Made by a program: the position numbers and the translations under genes. Positions 22,415-29,613 of a DNA stretch of 64,000 nucleotides are shown one piece after another. The first letter of the stretch is position 1; each line of letters begins with the position of its first letter. Below the pieces are notes generated by a model. The model saw only the letters and a program-made list of their open reading frames with translations, was not told the DNA's origin and did no database searches. Origin of the DNA: Aurantiacibacter poecillastricola (GTDB taxonomy: Bacteria; Pseudomonadota; Alphaproteobacteria; Sphingomonadales; Sphingomonadaceae); NCBI RefSeq assembly GCF_030730945.1, contig NZ_JAVAMS010000001.1, forward strand, positions 868,001-932,000, read 5' to 3'.

Positions 22415-22438
22415 CCCGGCATTGCCGAAAATGCCGGG
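22415..22438 (+). promoter_or_regulatory. hairpin in nrdA leader
   Basis: CCCGGCATT and AATGCCGGG form perfect 9-bp arms with a GCCGAA loop, about 30 bases before the nrdA start. No T tract follows, so it is more likely a translational or protein-binding element than a terminator. Confidence 0.4.
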
Positions 22439-22467
22439 CTCCGCAGCAACCGGGGGCACGAAGCCAG

Positions 22468-24486
22468 ATGGAATTCCGTAACGGAGACGACGCTGCAGTG
22501 GGGCTGGACGAGCACATTGGCGAGACCGAAACCGAGGCCAAGGCGTCGACACGACGTGCCGACGAGAAAGCGATGAGCATGGAAAAGACCGACAAGGCGA
22601 GTGAAGATCTGGTGAGTGAAGCCGCCACCGAGGCGCTGGCGGAAGCGACCAAGGCCGCCCTCAAGCCGAAAAGCGATTCGAAGACGGTCAATCCGCGCCG
22701 CTTCACGATCAAGACCGACCCGGCGCGCGATTCGCACCTTACGGAGTTCGGCAAGGCCACGCTGGACGACCGCTATCTCCTCCCGAACGAGACCTATCAG
22801 GACCTGTTCGCCCGCGTCGCCGATGCCTATGCCGACGACCAGGAGCACGCCCAGCGGCTCTACGACTATATCTCGAAGCTGTGGTTCATGCCCGCCACCC
22901 CGGTGCTGTCGAATGGCGGCACGGGCCGTGGCCTGCCGATCTCGTGCTACCTGAACTCGGTTTCCGACAGCCTCGACGGCATCGTCGGCACCTGGAACGA
23001 GAATGTCTGGCTCGCTTCCAAGGGCGGCGGCATCGGCACCTATTGGGGCAATGTGCGCGGCATCGGTGAGCCTGTCGGCCTCAACGGCAAGACCAGCGGC
23101 ATCATTCCCTTCGTGCGCGTGATGGATTCGCTCACGCTGGCGATCTCGCAGGGCTCGCTGCGGCGCGGCTCGGCGGCCTGCTACATCGACATCCACCACC
23201 CGGAGATCGAGGAATTCCTCGAGATCCGCAAACCCAGCGGCGACTTCAACCGCAAGGCGCTGAACCTGCATCACGGCGTGCTGCTGACCGACGCCTTCAT
23301 GGAAGCGGTGCGCGCGGGCGAGAAGTTCCAGCTGCTCTCGCCCAAGGACGGCAGCGTGCGCGGCGAAGTGGATGCGCGCAGCCTGTTCCAGAAGCTGGTC
23401 GAGACCCGCCTTGCCACGGGCGAGCCCTATATCGTGTTCTCCGACACGGTGAACCGCATGATGCCCAAGCACCACCGCGACCTGGGCCTCAAGGTCTCCA
23501 CCTCCAACCTGTGCAGCGAAATCACCCTGCCGACCGGTGTCGACCACCTCGGCAACGATCGCACGGCGGTGTGCTGCCTGTCCTCGCTCAACCTTGAAAA
23601 GTGGGACGAGTGGAACGGTGACAAGACCTTCATCGAGGACGTGATGCGCTTCCTCGACAACGTGCTGCAGGACTATATCGACCGCGCGCCCGAAGAGATG
23701 GCCCGCGCCAAGTATTCCGCCATGCGCGAACGCAGCGTCGGCATGGGCGTAATGGGCTTCCACTCCTTCCTCCAGTCCAAGGGCATCGGTTTCGAAAGCC
23801 CCATGGCGAAGGTGTGGAACCTGAAGATGTTCAAGCACATCAACGCCAAGGCGAACGAGGCCAGCATGATGCTGGCCAAAGAACGCGGGCCGTGCCCAGA
23901 CGCCGAGGAAATGGGCGCGATGGAGCGGTTCAGCTGCAAGATGGCGATCGCGCCGACCGCGTCGATCTCCATCATCTGCGGCGGCACCAGCGCCTGCATC
24001 GAGCCGATCCCGGCGAACATCTACACCCACAAGACGCTCTCGGGCAGCTTCGTGGTGAAGAACCCGTACCTGGAAAAGCTGCTCGACAAGAAGAGCAAGA
24101 ACTCCACCAATGTGTGGAACTCGATCCTCGAGAAGGGCGGCAGCGTCCAGCACCTCGACTTCCTCACCGCGGAGGAAAAGGCCGCCTACAAGACCAGCTT
24201 CGAGATCGACCAGCGCTGGCTGCTCGAATTCGCCGCCGACCGGGCGCCCTTCATCGACCAGGCGCAGTCGCTGAACCTGTTCATCCCTGCCGATGTCGAC
24301 AAGTGGGACCTGATGATGCTGCACTTCCAGGCCTGGGAGAAGGGCATCAAGTCGCTCTACTACCTGCGCTCGAAGAGCGTGCAGCGCGCAGGCTTCGCAG
24401 GCGGCGTGGAAGCGGACAATACCGGCGAACCGGCGAAATACGAATTGCCGACGACCGACTACGACGAGTGCCTGGCCTGCCAGTGA
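22468..24486 (+). CDS. nrdA: ribonucleoside-diphosphate reductase, alpha subunit (class Ia)
   Basis: A 672-residue catalytic subunit reducing ribonucleotides to deoxyribonucleotides. Cys160 (ISCYLNS), Cys349 (NLCSEI, the thiyl-radical position) and the CCLSSLNL cysteine form the active site. The C-terminal CLACQ supplies the shuttle cysteines. The first 75 residues are acidic and Ala/Lys-rich and show no recognisable ATP-cone, so activity control by dATP through that domain may be absent. The ATG at 22468 is used; an alternative at 22573 would remove 35 non-conserved residues. The partner nrdB is 4 kb downstream. Confidence 0.95.
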   Translation: MEFRNGDDAAVGLDEHIGETETEAKASTRRADEKAMSMEKTDKASEDLVSEAATEALAEATKAALKPKSDSKTVNPRRFTIKTDPARDSHLTEFGKATLDDRYLLPNETYQDLFARVADAYADDQEHAQRLYDYISKLWFMPATPVLSNGGTGRGLPISCYLNSVSDSLDGIVGTWNENVWLASKGGGIGTYWGNVRGIGEPVGLNGKTSGIIPFVRVMDSLTLAISQGSLRRGSAACYIDIHHPEIEEFLEIRKPSGDFNRKALNLHHGVLLTDAFMEAVRAGEKFQLLSPKDGSVRGEVDARSLFQKLVETRLATGEPYIVFSDTVNRMMPKHHRDLGLKVSTSNLCSEITLPTGVDHLGNDRTAVCCLSSLNLEKWDEWNGDKTFIEDVMRFLDNVLQDYIDRAPEEMARAKYSAMRERSVGMGVMGFHSFLQSKGIGFESPMAKVWNLKMFKHINAKANEASMMLAKERGPCPDAEEMGAMERFSCKMAIAPTASISIICGGTSACIEPIPANIYTHKTLSGSFVVKNPYLEKLLDKKSKNSTNVWNSILEKGGSVQHLDFLTAEEKAAYKTSFEIDQRWLLEFAADRAPFIDQAQSLNLFIPADVDKWDLMMLHFQAWEKGIKSLYYLRSKSVQRAGFAGGVEADNTGEPAKYELPTTDYDECLACQ

Positions 24487-24587
24487 GGAGATTGGACTGT
24501 GGAAAACGGCCTGACGGACTCGGCGTCGTTCAGGCAAAAGGGTAGTTAACTGAATCGTGGCGTGCGAATCGCGCTCGCCGTAAGAAT

Positions 24588-24613
24588 GGGGGCCAGTCTT
24601 GCGGCTGGCCCCC
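24588..24613 (+). terminator. hairpin after nrdA
   Basis: GGGGGCCAG and CTGGCCCCC form perfect 9-bp arms around TCTTGCGG, 100 bases after the nrdA stop. The T tract is weak, but position and strength suggest the end of the nrdA transcript. Confidence 0.5.
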
Positions 24614-24729
24614 TCGTAAGCTGAACGTCGGTGCGTCCGTGGCTCACGTTGCATCTTTTGCCTCGCATGCACTGACGTTCAGGTCAACCAAGAGCCACCC
24701 TCTTTTGGGCGGATGGAGCCGTGTGCAAG

Positions 24730-25662
24730 ATGAGCAAAGCCTGTGGAAAACAGAATTTTTCTGGAAGCGCTTTCAGTCACTTGCGCGATCTTGGCATCGA
24801 TATTGATGCCGAGCGGCAACCTCTTGTCTTCGACGGTGGCTTTGTAGGCCGGAACAAGGGCCAGAAAGGTAATACAAGTAATGCCTCCCAATCATACACC
24901 GGGAACAGATCCGAAGCCGGATCGCGGAAAGGACAGCGAACATCGGCCCGAAGAAGGTCGTCCTGTGAAGCCAAGTCCTTCGGCTCCAAAGCCCACGAAA
25001 AGGCTTTCGGAGATCAATTTCGAGTTCTGGCACGACATTACGACGCGCTAGCATTCGAAGATGAAAGAGGCTTGTGGGTCGCTGCAACAACCCGTCCGCT
25101 CGGTCGCGGCGGCCCGCAAGCACATGTCCTCATTGGTATGCCATTTGACGAAGAAATCTATCCACGAGCCTGGGCATTCCAGTCTGTTGGCAGGCGGGCC
25201 GAATTGTTTCCGCTCAAACACACGAATTTTCCTGACGCTTCAATTTGCGCGTTTACTAGAGAGAGCAAAGCCTGGCAGCCGAAAGATGGACTGTTGCCGC
25301 TTATGGATCACTACTCGTTGTGGATGGTAAAGAGCTGGCATCGCTCTTTCTTAGGAAACTGGCCAGGTCCTCAATTGGGAGTATGTGCTTACTACCGCCT
25401 GCAAGAATTTGAAGCAGGCGAGTGGTGTGGGTGCGAGTCAGGACAGCGGTACTTTGCTTGTCATCAGTTCCGCGATGCTCAAGTTCCGACTGCTCTTGCG
25501 CGCAATCAATTCAGGCAACTATTCGGGGGAAATTATGAGGATCGAGCTCCACCGACGAGCGTGATGGAAGCCTCCCGGTCGAGATGGAAAGTCTGGCCAG
25601 ATATGGCAATCATCTTTTCGCTATGGCGGGCCGCAGACGAGCCTCCAATGACTATTCTCTAG
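24730..25662 (+). CDS. E2-like (ubiquitin-conjugating fold) protein with SEC-C motif
   Basis: The reading frame gives 310 residues from the ATG at 24730. The reliable part starts near residue 97. A helix (FRVLARHYDAL) leads into a beta region with the segment HTNFPDASIC, where His164, Asn166 and Cys173 occupy the HPN and catalytic-cysteine positions of E2 enzymes. WCGCESGQRYFACH at 232-245 matches the SEC-C metal motif. Family knowledge links stand-alone bacterial E2s to conflict systems such as CBASS, but no E1, JAB, CD-NTase or ubiquitin-like gene is nearby. Residues 1-96 are Ser/Arg-rich and overlap a better-looking out-of-frame ORF, so the true start is uncertain. Base composition is lower in GC than the flanks. 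Confidence 0.6.
   Translation: MSKACGKQNFSGSAFSHLRDLGIDIDAERQPLVFDGGFVGRNKGQKGNTSNASQSYTGNRSEAGSRKGQRTSARRRSSCEAKSFGSKAHEKAFGDQFRVLARHYDALAFEDERGLWVAATTRPLGRGGPQAHVLIGMPFDEEIYPRAWAFQSVGRRAELFPLKHTNFPDASICAFTRESKAWQPKDGLLPLMDHYSLWMVKSWHRSFLGNWPGPQLGVCAYYRLQEFEAGEWCGCESGQRYFACHQFRDAQVPTALARNQFRQLFGGNYEDRAPPTSVMEASRSRWKVWPDMAIIFSLWRAADEPPMTIL
24881..25051 (+). CDS. 56-residue proline-rich ORF overlapping the E2-like frame (candidate)
   Basis: An ATG at 24881 with AAAGG about ten bases upstream opens a frame rich in Pro, Lys, Asp and Glu, ending RLSEINFEFWHDITTR. It is in the +1 frame relative to the E2-like gene and overlaps its putative N-terminus. Its latter half shows the G/C-ending codons expected of this genome. 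It may be a small partner gene, or the original N-terminus of the E2-like protein separated by a frameshift. Confidence 0.35.
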   Translation: MPPNHTPGTDPKPDRGKDSEHRPEEGRPVKPSPSAPKPTKRLSEINFEFWHDITTR

Positions 25663-25671
25663 GTTCTAAAG

Positions 25672-25947
25672 ATGCGCAAACTCTTAGCTCTCGCCGTCAT
25701 CCTCACCCTCTCCGCCTGCGCCAGCCAGATCGATGCGGCAGTGGTAAGCGATAGCCCCGCGCCCGGCTTCTGGTGGGGATTGTGGCATGGCTTCATCTTC
25801 CCTTTCGCCTGGATCGGCTCGCTATTCCGGCCCGATATCGCCGTCTATTCCGTCCCCAATTCCGGAGGATGGTACGATTTCGGTTTCTTCCTCGGCATCA
25901 CCGTATTGGGCGGGGGCAGCGTGTTCGGGTCGAAGAAGCGCGGTTAG
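25672..25947 (+). CDS. small lipoprotein with hydrophobic C-terminal region
   Basis: A 91-residue protein. The signal peptide has lipobox LSAC, so Cys16 is lipidated. Two hydrophobic Trp/Phe-rich stretches follow (GFWWGLWHGFIFPFAWIGSL and GWYDFGFFLGITVLGGG). Similar small proteins occur widely without a known role. It overlaps the 3' end of the convergent acetyltransferase gene by four bases. Confidence 0.75.
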   Translation: MRKLLALAVILTLSACASQIDAAVVSDSPAPGFWWGLWHGFIFPFAWIGSLFRPDIAVYSVPNSGGWYDFGFFLGITVLGGGSVFGSKKRG

Positions 25948-26804
25948 TCGGCCTCGGCGAACAGCGGCAGGCTAGCGATGGTATCTGCGTCCATCGCGAT
26001 GCCGAAATGGTCGGCCAGCGCCTCGCGATAATCCTCGATACCGGCGATCTCGCGCCGCTGCGTTTCGCCGGCGCGATAGACCGTCAGTCGCCGCTCCATC
26101 AGGCTGACGAAGCCATCGGGCAGCACGCGGCTGGCGACGTGGCAGTTGACGTGCCGCGCCGTGGGGTGCGTGCTGGCGAAATGGCTGCCCATCACGAGGT
26201 CGGCTGGTGCAACCTCGCTCATCGAGAAGGTGTATTGCGGCTCCCAGTCGCTTGCCTGTGCGCCGCGCCCGTCGGTGGTCTCGGGCGGGCCGATCCGCTC
26301 CAGCTGCCATTCGCCGGGAAGCGCCCCGGGCTCGCCGATCCGCCGCAAGCGGTGCTGCGCGCCGTCGCCGCTGGTAGCGGTTGCGCCGTCTTGCAAGGGC
26401 AGGGGAGGGCAGTAGGAGCCGCCGAAGCCCGCATCGGCGATCATCAGGCCGCCGGATGTCTCGACCGCCAGCAGGCAATGGGTCTGCGCAGGCGTTGCCG
26501 GGGGGTTGCCGAAATTGACCCGGGCGAGCAGCATCCGGTTGGCAAATCCCATGGCCGAGAGCATCGCGGAAAACAGGCGGTTGTGCTCGAAGCAGAAGCC
26601 GCCGCGACGGCGCTCGACCAGCTTGGCGGCGATGGCGTCGGTTTCGGTCGGGATCGGTACGCCTAGCCGGACATCGAGGTTCTCGAACGGAATGGCCTGC
26701 CGATGCGCGGATTGCACGGCGAGCAGGCCTCGCTCGTCGCAAGCGGGCGGTCGGGCGAGCCCGATACGGCGGAGGTAGGCTTCGAGTTGCGCGGCGCTAT
26801 CCAT
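25944..26804 (-). CDS. arylamine N-acetyltransferase
   Basis: A 286-residue NAT enzyme moving acetyl from acetyl-CoA to arylamines or related acceptors. The catalytic triad is visible: Cys in RRGGFCFEHN, His in QTHCLLAV and Asp in ADAGFGG. The ATG at 26804 gives the standard N-terminus; the frame is open upstream but not conserved. It is divergent from a PepSY-type membrane protein. Confidence 0.93.
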   Translation of the reverse strand: MDSAAQLEAYLRRIGLARPPACDERGLLAVQSAHRQAIPFENLDVRLGVPIPTETDAIAAKLVERRRGGFCFEHNRLFSAMLSAMGFANRMLLARVNFGNPPATPAQTHCLLAVETSGGLMIADAGFGGSYCPPLPLQDGATATSGDGAQHRLRRIGEPGALPGEWQLERIGPPETTDGRGAQASDWEPQYTFSMSEVAPADLVMGSHFASTHPTARHVNCHVASRVLPDGFVSLMERRLTVYRAGETQRREIAGIEDYREALADHFGIAMDADTIASLPLFAEAD

Positions 26805-26889
26805 GACGCCCGCTTGCCCGCTGTCGCAAGCGTCTTGCAAGCGAAAGCCGCATATTCCCGCTTGCGCCGCCTGAAACACGCGCTATTGC

Positions 26890-26912
26890 CTGTTGCAACT
26901 GACTTGCAACAG
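26890..26912. promoter_or_regulatory. TTGCAA-type palindrome ahead of PepSY gene
   Basis: CTGTTGCAA and TTGCAACAG form perfect 9-bp arms around CTGAC, 16 bases before the start at 26929. The TGCAA-N5-TTGCA core resembles Mur/Fur-type sites of alphaproteobacteria, and PepSY membrane proteins are often metal-related. The assignment is inferred. Confidence 0.4.
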
Positions 26913-26928
26913 CATGTGAGGGGGTTTC

Positions 26929-27324
26929 ATGCGCAAGTGGCATCGCTGGCTTTCGGTGTTCTTCGCCGTCGTGATGGTGTGGGTCGCGGTAACGGGCCTG
27001 CTGCATTACGTGGTGGTATGGTGGCCTTCGCCCGAACCGACCGCCGCGCAGCTGGCCGCCAGCGCTCCGCCGCCGGGCTTTACCTGTCCCGAGGGCTGGC
27101 GCTGCATCGCGCCGCCGCCCGATACCGGCAATCCGCTGCGCCCCTATCTTGGCCTGTTCCACCATTTGCATGCCGGCAGTGAAGGCGGGGTGTGGGGAGA
27201 GATCGTCGTGATGCTCTCGGGCCTGGCGCTCGTCTTCTTCACGGTCTCGGGCATGTGGATGTATGTGCGGATGTGGTCCGCCCGCAAGTCGCGCGGCCTG
27301 AGGCGCCGCCTGTTTTGGAAATGA
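26929..27324 (+). CDS. PepSY-associated membrane protein
   Basis: A 131-residue protein with an N-terminal span (residues 9-30, with the KWHRWL entry typical of PepSY_TM proteins), a Pro-rich periplasmic loop with two cysteines, and a C-terminal span preceded by LFHHLHAG. Family members include ferric-siderophore reductases, and this is a short version. The histidines on the membrane borders could bind heme or metal. Confidence 0.75.
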   Translation: MRKWHRWLSVFFAVVMVWVAVTGLLHYVVVWWPSPEPTAAQLAASAPPPGFTCPEGWRCIAPPPDTGNPLRPYLGLFHHLHAGSEGGVWGEIVVMLSGLALVFFTVSGMWMYVRMWSARKSRGLRRRLFWK

Positions 27325-27368
27325 TTTCCCGGCCCTGTCGGTGAGGGGATATTAACCACTCGCTCGCT

Positions 27369-27686
27369 ATGCCGAGGGTCATGAGAAGCCACGGCAGCAA
27401 ACGGTTCCCGACGCATTACGGCTATGGCGAGGTGAAGATCTCGCGCTACATGGTACTGTATCTCGCGCAGATCGGCTGGTTCGTCCTGGGCATCTACCTC
27501 TATTCCGGCGCCTACTGGCCTTCCACCTGCACGCCGGAGGACCTGCTGGAGGTCTATGGCTGCTCGATGCGCCTGCCCGAGGACGGCGGCGGCTGGCGCG
27601 AGGCGGCGTTGCTGACCTGGCTCTGGGCGACACCGATCCTGATAGCGCTGGAAATCTCGCGCCGCCTCGGCAAGGGCGAGGACTGA
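27369..27686 (+). CDS. hypothetical two-span membrane protein
   Basis: A 105-residue protein with spans at about residues 28-46 and 80-96 and two cysteines (STCTPEDLLEVYGC) in the loop between them. No family is recognised. The ATG at 27369 is used; one at 27381 is possible. Confidence 0.65.
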   Translation: MPRVMRSHGSKRFPTHYGYGEVKISRYMVLYLAQIGWFVLGIYLYSGAYWPSTCTPEDLLEVYGCSMRLPEDGGGWREAALLTWLWATPILIALEISRRLGKGED

Positions 27687-27700
27687 TCCTCGCCCCGCCG

Positions 27701-27720
27701 GGTCCGTTGTGACCCGGACC
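27701..27720. terminator. hairpin between convergent genes
   Basis: GGTCCG and CGGACC arms with an 8-base loop separate the plus-strand membrane gene from the convergent minus-strand gene ending at 27721. It probably acts in both directions. Confidence 0.45.
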
Positions 27721-28110
27721 TTACTTGTCGTCCTTGACCTTTTCCTCGCGCCGTTCGGTCGCGCCGCCGTAACCGCGTTCGCTGGCGTCGGGAGCATCGG
27801 CCATCGTCTCGCCATCCTCGGCACCGTAGCCGAAGCCTTCCTTGGGCATCTCGTCCTCGCGGTGGTCTGACTGCTTGCCGGCCTGCTGGCGGCGCGCGTC
27901 GTCATCCTCGTCATGCGGCATGTTTTCGGGCGTGTTGAGTTCGTACTGGTCGGAGGATTTGGGCGGCTGCTTCTCGTTCTCGTCGAGTTGCACGCCCTGC
28001 TGTTGCTTCTGCGACATCATCACAGAGCCGCTGGCAGGCGCCTGCGACTGGCTCTGGCGTTGGGGCGGGGTGGTGCCGGCGTAGCGGTCGTGACCGGTCT
28101 GGTCTGTCAT
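27721..28110 (-). CDS. hydrophilic low-complexity protein
   Basis: A 129-residue protein, strongly polar and rich in Gln, Asp, Glu and Gly, with no signal, membrane span or known fold, so probably disordered. AGGAG precedes the ATG. It lies 38 bp downstream of another charged small gene that has a stress-type promoter, so the two may be co-expressed. Confidence 0.7.
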   Translation of the reverse strand: MTDQTGHDRYAGTTPPQRQSQSQAPASGSVMMSQKQQQGVQLDENEKQPPKSSDQYELNTPENMPHDEDDDARRQQAGKQSDHREDEMPKEGFGYGAEDGETMADAPDASERGYGGATERREEKVKDDK

Positions 28111-28148
28111 CGGTAATCTCCTGAAGGGGTTCGAGTGGGGCGCGCGGA

Positions 28149-28352
28149 TCAGCGCTCTGCCGGGTCGTATTGCGAGCGGCGGGAAGCGTCGCGGCTGCCC
28201 TTCTTGCGCTTTTCCTCGGCCTTTTCGGCTTCGCGGCGCTTCGCTTCTGCGCGGGCCTCGTCCTCTTGCGGGCCGGTGCGCTTGGCGCTGCCGGGTTCAT
28301 GGCCCTGCTTCAGGGTGACATTGCGGGAATCGCGGGGTTCGTATTCGCCCAT
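28149..28352 (-). CDS. small highly charged protein, likely stress-induced
   Basis: A 67-residue protein dominated by Lys, Arg and Glu, with a helical AEAKRREAEKAEEKRKKG centre. The ATG at 28352 follows GGAGAG and gives MGEYEPRDSRN, a start seen in small sphingomonad proteins. A GGAAC/CGTT promoter lies just upstream. Function is unknown. Confidence 0.7.
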   Translation of the reverse strand: MGEYEPRDSRNVTLKQGHEPGSAKRTGPQEDEARAEAKRREAEKAEEKRKKGSRDASRRSQYDPAER

Positions 28353-28385
28353 GGTGGCTCTCCGGGTGCAAGTGTTCACCCTCTC

Positions 28386-28411
28386 AACGGCTTGCGATGC
28401 GAAGCCGTTCC
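28386..28411 (-). promoter_or_regulatory. EcfG-type general stress promoter
   Basis: Read on the minus strand, GGAAC (28411-28407) and CGTT (ending at 28386) are separated by 17 bases, the consensus of the alphaproteobacterial general stress sigma factor. The start site would fall near 28378, giving a short leader before the ATG at 28352. Confidence 0.6.
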
Positions 28412-28479
28412 GCGCCGTGTCGCCCGCACATGCCTGTCCAGCGCGATTTATCCCCGGACGAAAGACCGGGCTTGCTATC

Positions 28480-28497
28480 GAATCGCCTTAATGATTC
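28480..28497 (+). promoter_or_regulatory. paired GANTC sites before nrdB
   Basis: GAATC at 28480 and GATTC at 28493 lie 57 and 44 bases upstream of the nrdB start, where a promoter is expected. This parallels the GANTC cluster before nrdA and suggests shared CcrM/GcrA-linked control. Confidence 0.45.
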
Positions 28498-28536
28498 CCT
28501 ATGTAGGTCCTTCGCAAGAAAAGCCGGAGATACCAG

Positions 28537-29613
28537 ATGTCGTTGCTCGAAGCTCGCAAGACCTACAAGCCCTTTGAATATCCCTGGGCCTACGAGTTCT
28601 GGAAGCGCCAGCAGCAGGTGCACTGGATGCCCGAGGAAGTGCCGCTGGGAGAGGATTGCCGCGATTGGGCGCAGAACCTTACCGAGCATGAGCGCAACCT
28701 GCTCACCCAGATCTTCCGCTTCTTCACGCAGGCCGATGTCGAGGTGCAGGATTGCTACCACGAGAAATACGGCCGCGTGTTCAAGCCGACGGAAGTGAAG
28801 ATGATGCTGGCCGCCTTCTCCAACATGGAGACGATCCACATCGCCGCCTATTCCCACCTGCTCGACACGATCGGCATGCCCGAGAGCGAGTACGGCATGT
28901 TCCTCGAATACGAGGAGATGAAGGACAAGCACGACTATCTGCAGGAATTCGGCGTCGACAATGACGAGGACATTGCCCGCACGCTCGCCATGTTCGGCGG
29001 CTTTACCGAGGGGCTGCAGCTTTTCGCCAGCTTCGCCATGCTGATGAACTTCCCGCGCTTCAACAAGATGAAGGGCATGGGCCAGATCGTCAGCTGGTCG
29101 GTGCGGGACGAGAGCCTGCACTGCGAGGGGATCACTCGCCTCTACCACGCCTTCACGAAGGAGCGGGACTGCCTCACCAAGTCGGTGAAGGAAGACATCA
29201 TGGACATGTGCCAGAAAACGGTGCGCCTCGAGGATGCCTTCATCGACCTCGCCTTCGAGCAGGGCCCCGTGCCCGGCATGACGGCGAAGGAGATCAAGCG
29301 CTACATCCGCTACATCGCCGACTGGCGCCTGTCGCAGCTGGGCCTGCCGGCGATCTACATGATCGAGGAGCACCCGCTGCCCTGGCTCACCCCGCTGCTG
29401 AACGGCGTGGAGCACGCCAACTTCTTCGAAACCCGCGCGACCGAATATTCCAAGGGCGCGACCAAGGGCAACTGGCAGGACGTATGGTCCAGCTTCGACA
29501 GCCGCCGCAAGGCCAAGGCCGCGAACGAGGAAGAGGCCGAGGACATGGGGCCGGACATGTTTGGCGAGACTGTTGCCAAGGGCGACGGTGCTGGGAGTGT
29601 GGCGGCGGAGTAA
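28537..29613 (+). CDS. nrdB: ribonucleoside-diphosphate reductase, beta subunit (class Ia)
   Basis: A 358-residue radical-generating subunit. METIHIAAYSH places Glu98, His101 and the radical Tyr105 exactly as E115, H118 and Y122 of the E. coli protein. Asp67 is the likely first iron ligand and RDESLHCEG supplies the later Glu/His pair. The retained tyrosine supports class Ia rather than Ic. The stop shares a base with the ATG of the following AIPR gene (TAATG), so that gene is translationally coupled to nrdB. Confidence 0.96.
   Translation: MSLLEARKTYKPFEYPWAYEFWKRQQQVHWMPEEVPLGEDCRDWAQNLTEHERNLLTQIFRFFTQADVEVQDCYHEKYGRVFKPTEVKMMLAAFSNMETIHIAAYSHLLDTIGMPESEYGMFLEYEEMKDKHDYLQEFGVDNDEDIARTLAMFGGFTEGLQLFASFAMLMNFPRFNKMKGMGQIVSWSVRDESLHCEGITRLYHAFTKERDCLTKSVKEDIMDMCQKTVRLEDAFIDLAFEQGPVPGMTAKEIKRYIRYIADWRLSQLGLPAIYMIEEHPLPWLTPLLNGVEHANFFETRATEYSKGATKGNWQDVWSSFDSRRKAKAANEEEAEDMGPDMFGETVAKGDGAGSVAAE

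Larger units (their letters stand above)
21841..22467. other. 627-bp gene-free region upstream of nrdA with nine GANTC sites
   Basis: I see no convincing gene on either strand. GANTC sites, the recognition sequence of the alphaproteobacterial methylase CcrM, begin at 21887, 21974, 22004, 22013, 22051, 22153, 22179, 22190 and 22384. Base composition predicts about two. The density suggests cell-cycle or methylation-linked control of nrdA. Confidence 0.6.

Noticed and set aside
22250..22467. Possible cobalamin or other riboswitch in the long nrdA leader
   Set aside because: No B12-box or other conserved riboswitch core is seen; class Ia RNR does not use cobalamin.
22360..24672. 770-codon open frame antisense to nrdA
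   Set aside because: A shadow of a highly biased housekeeping gene; composition is His/Leu/Arg-rich with no domain.
24487..25670. Complete CBASS operon
   Set aside because: No CD-NTase, effector or Cap3-like gene is present; only a single E2-like gene is found.
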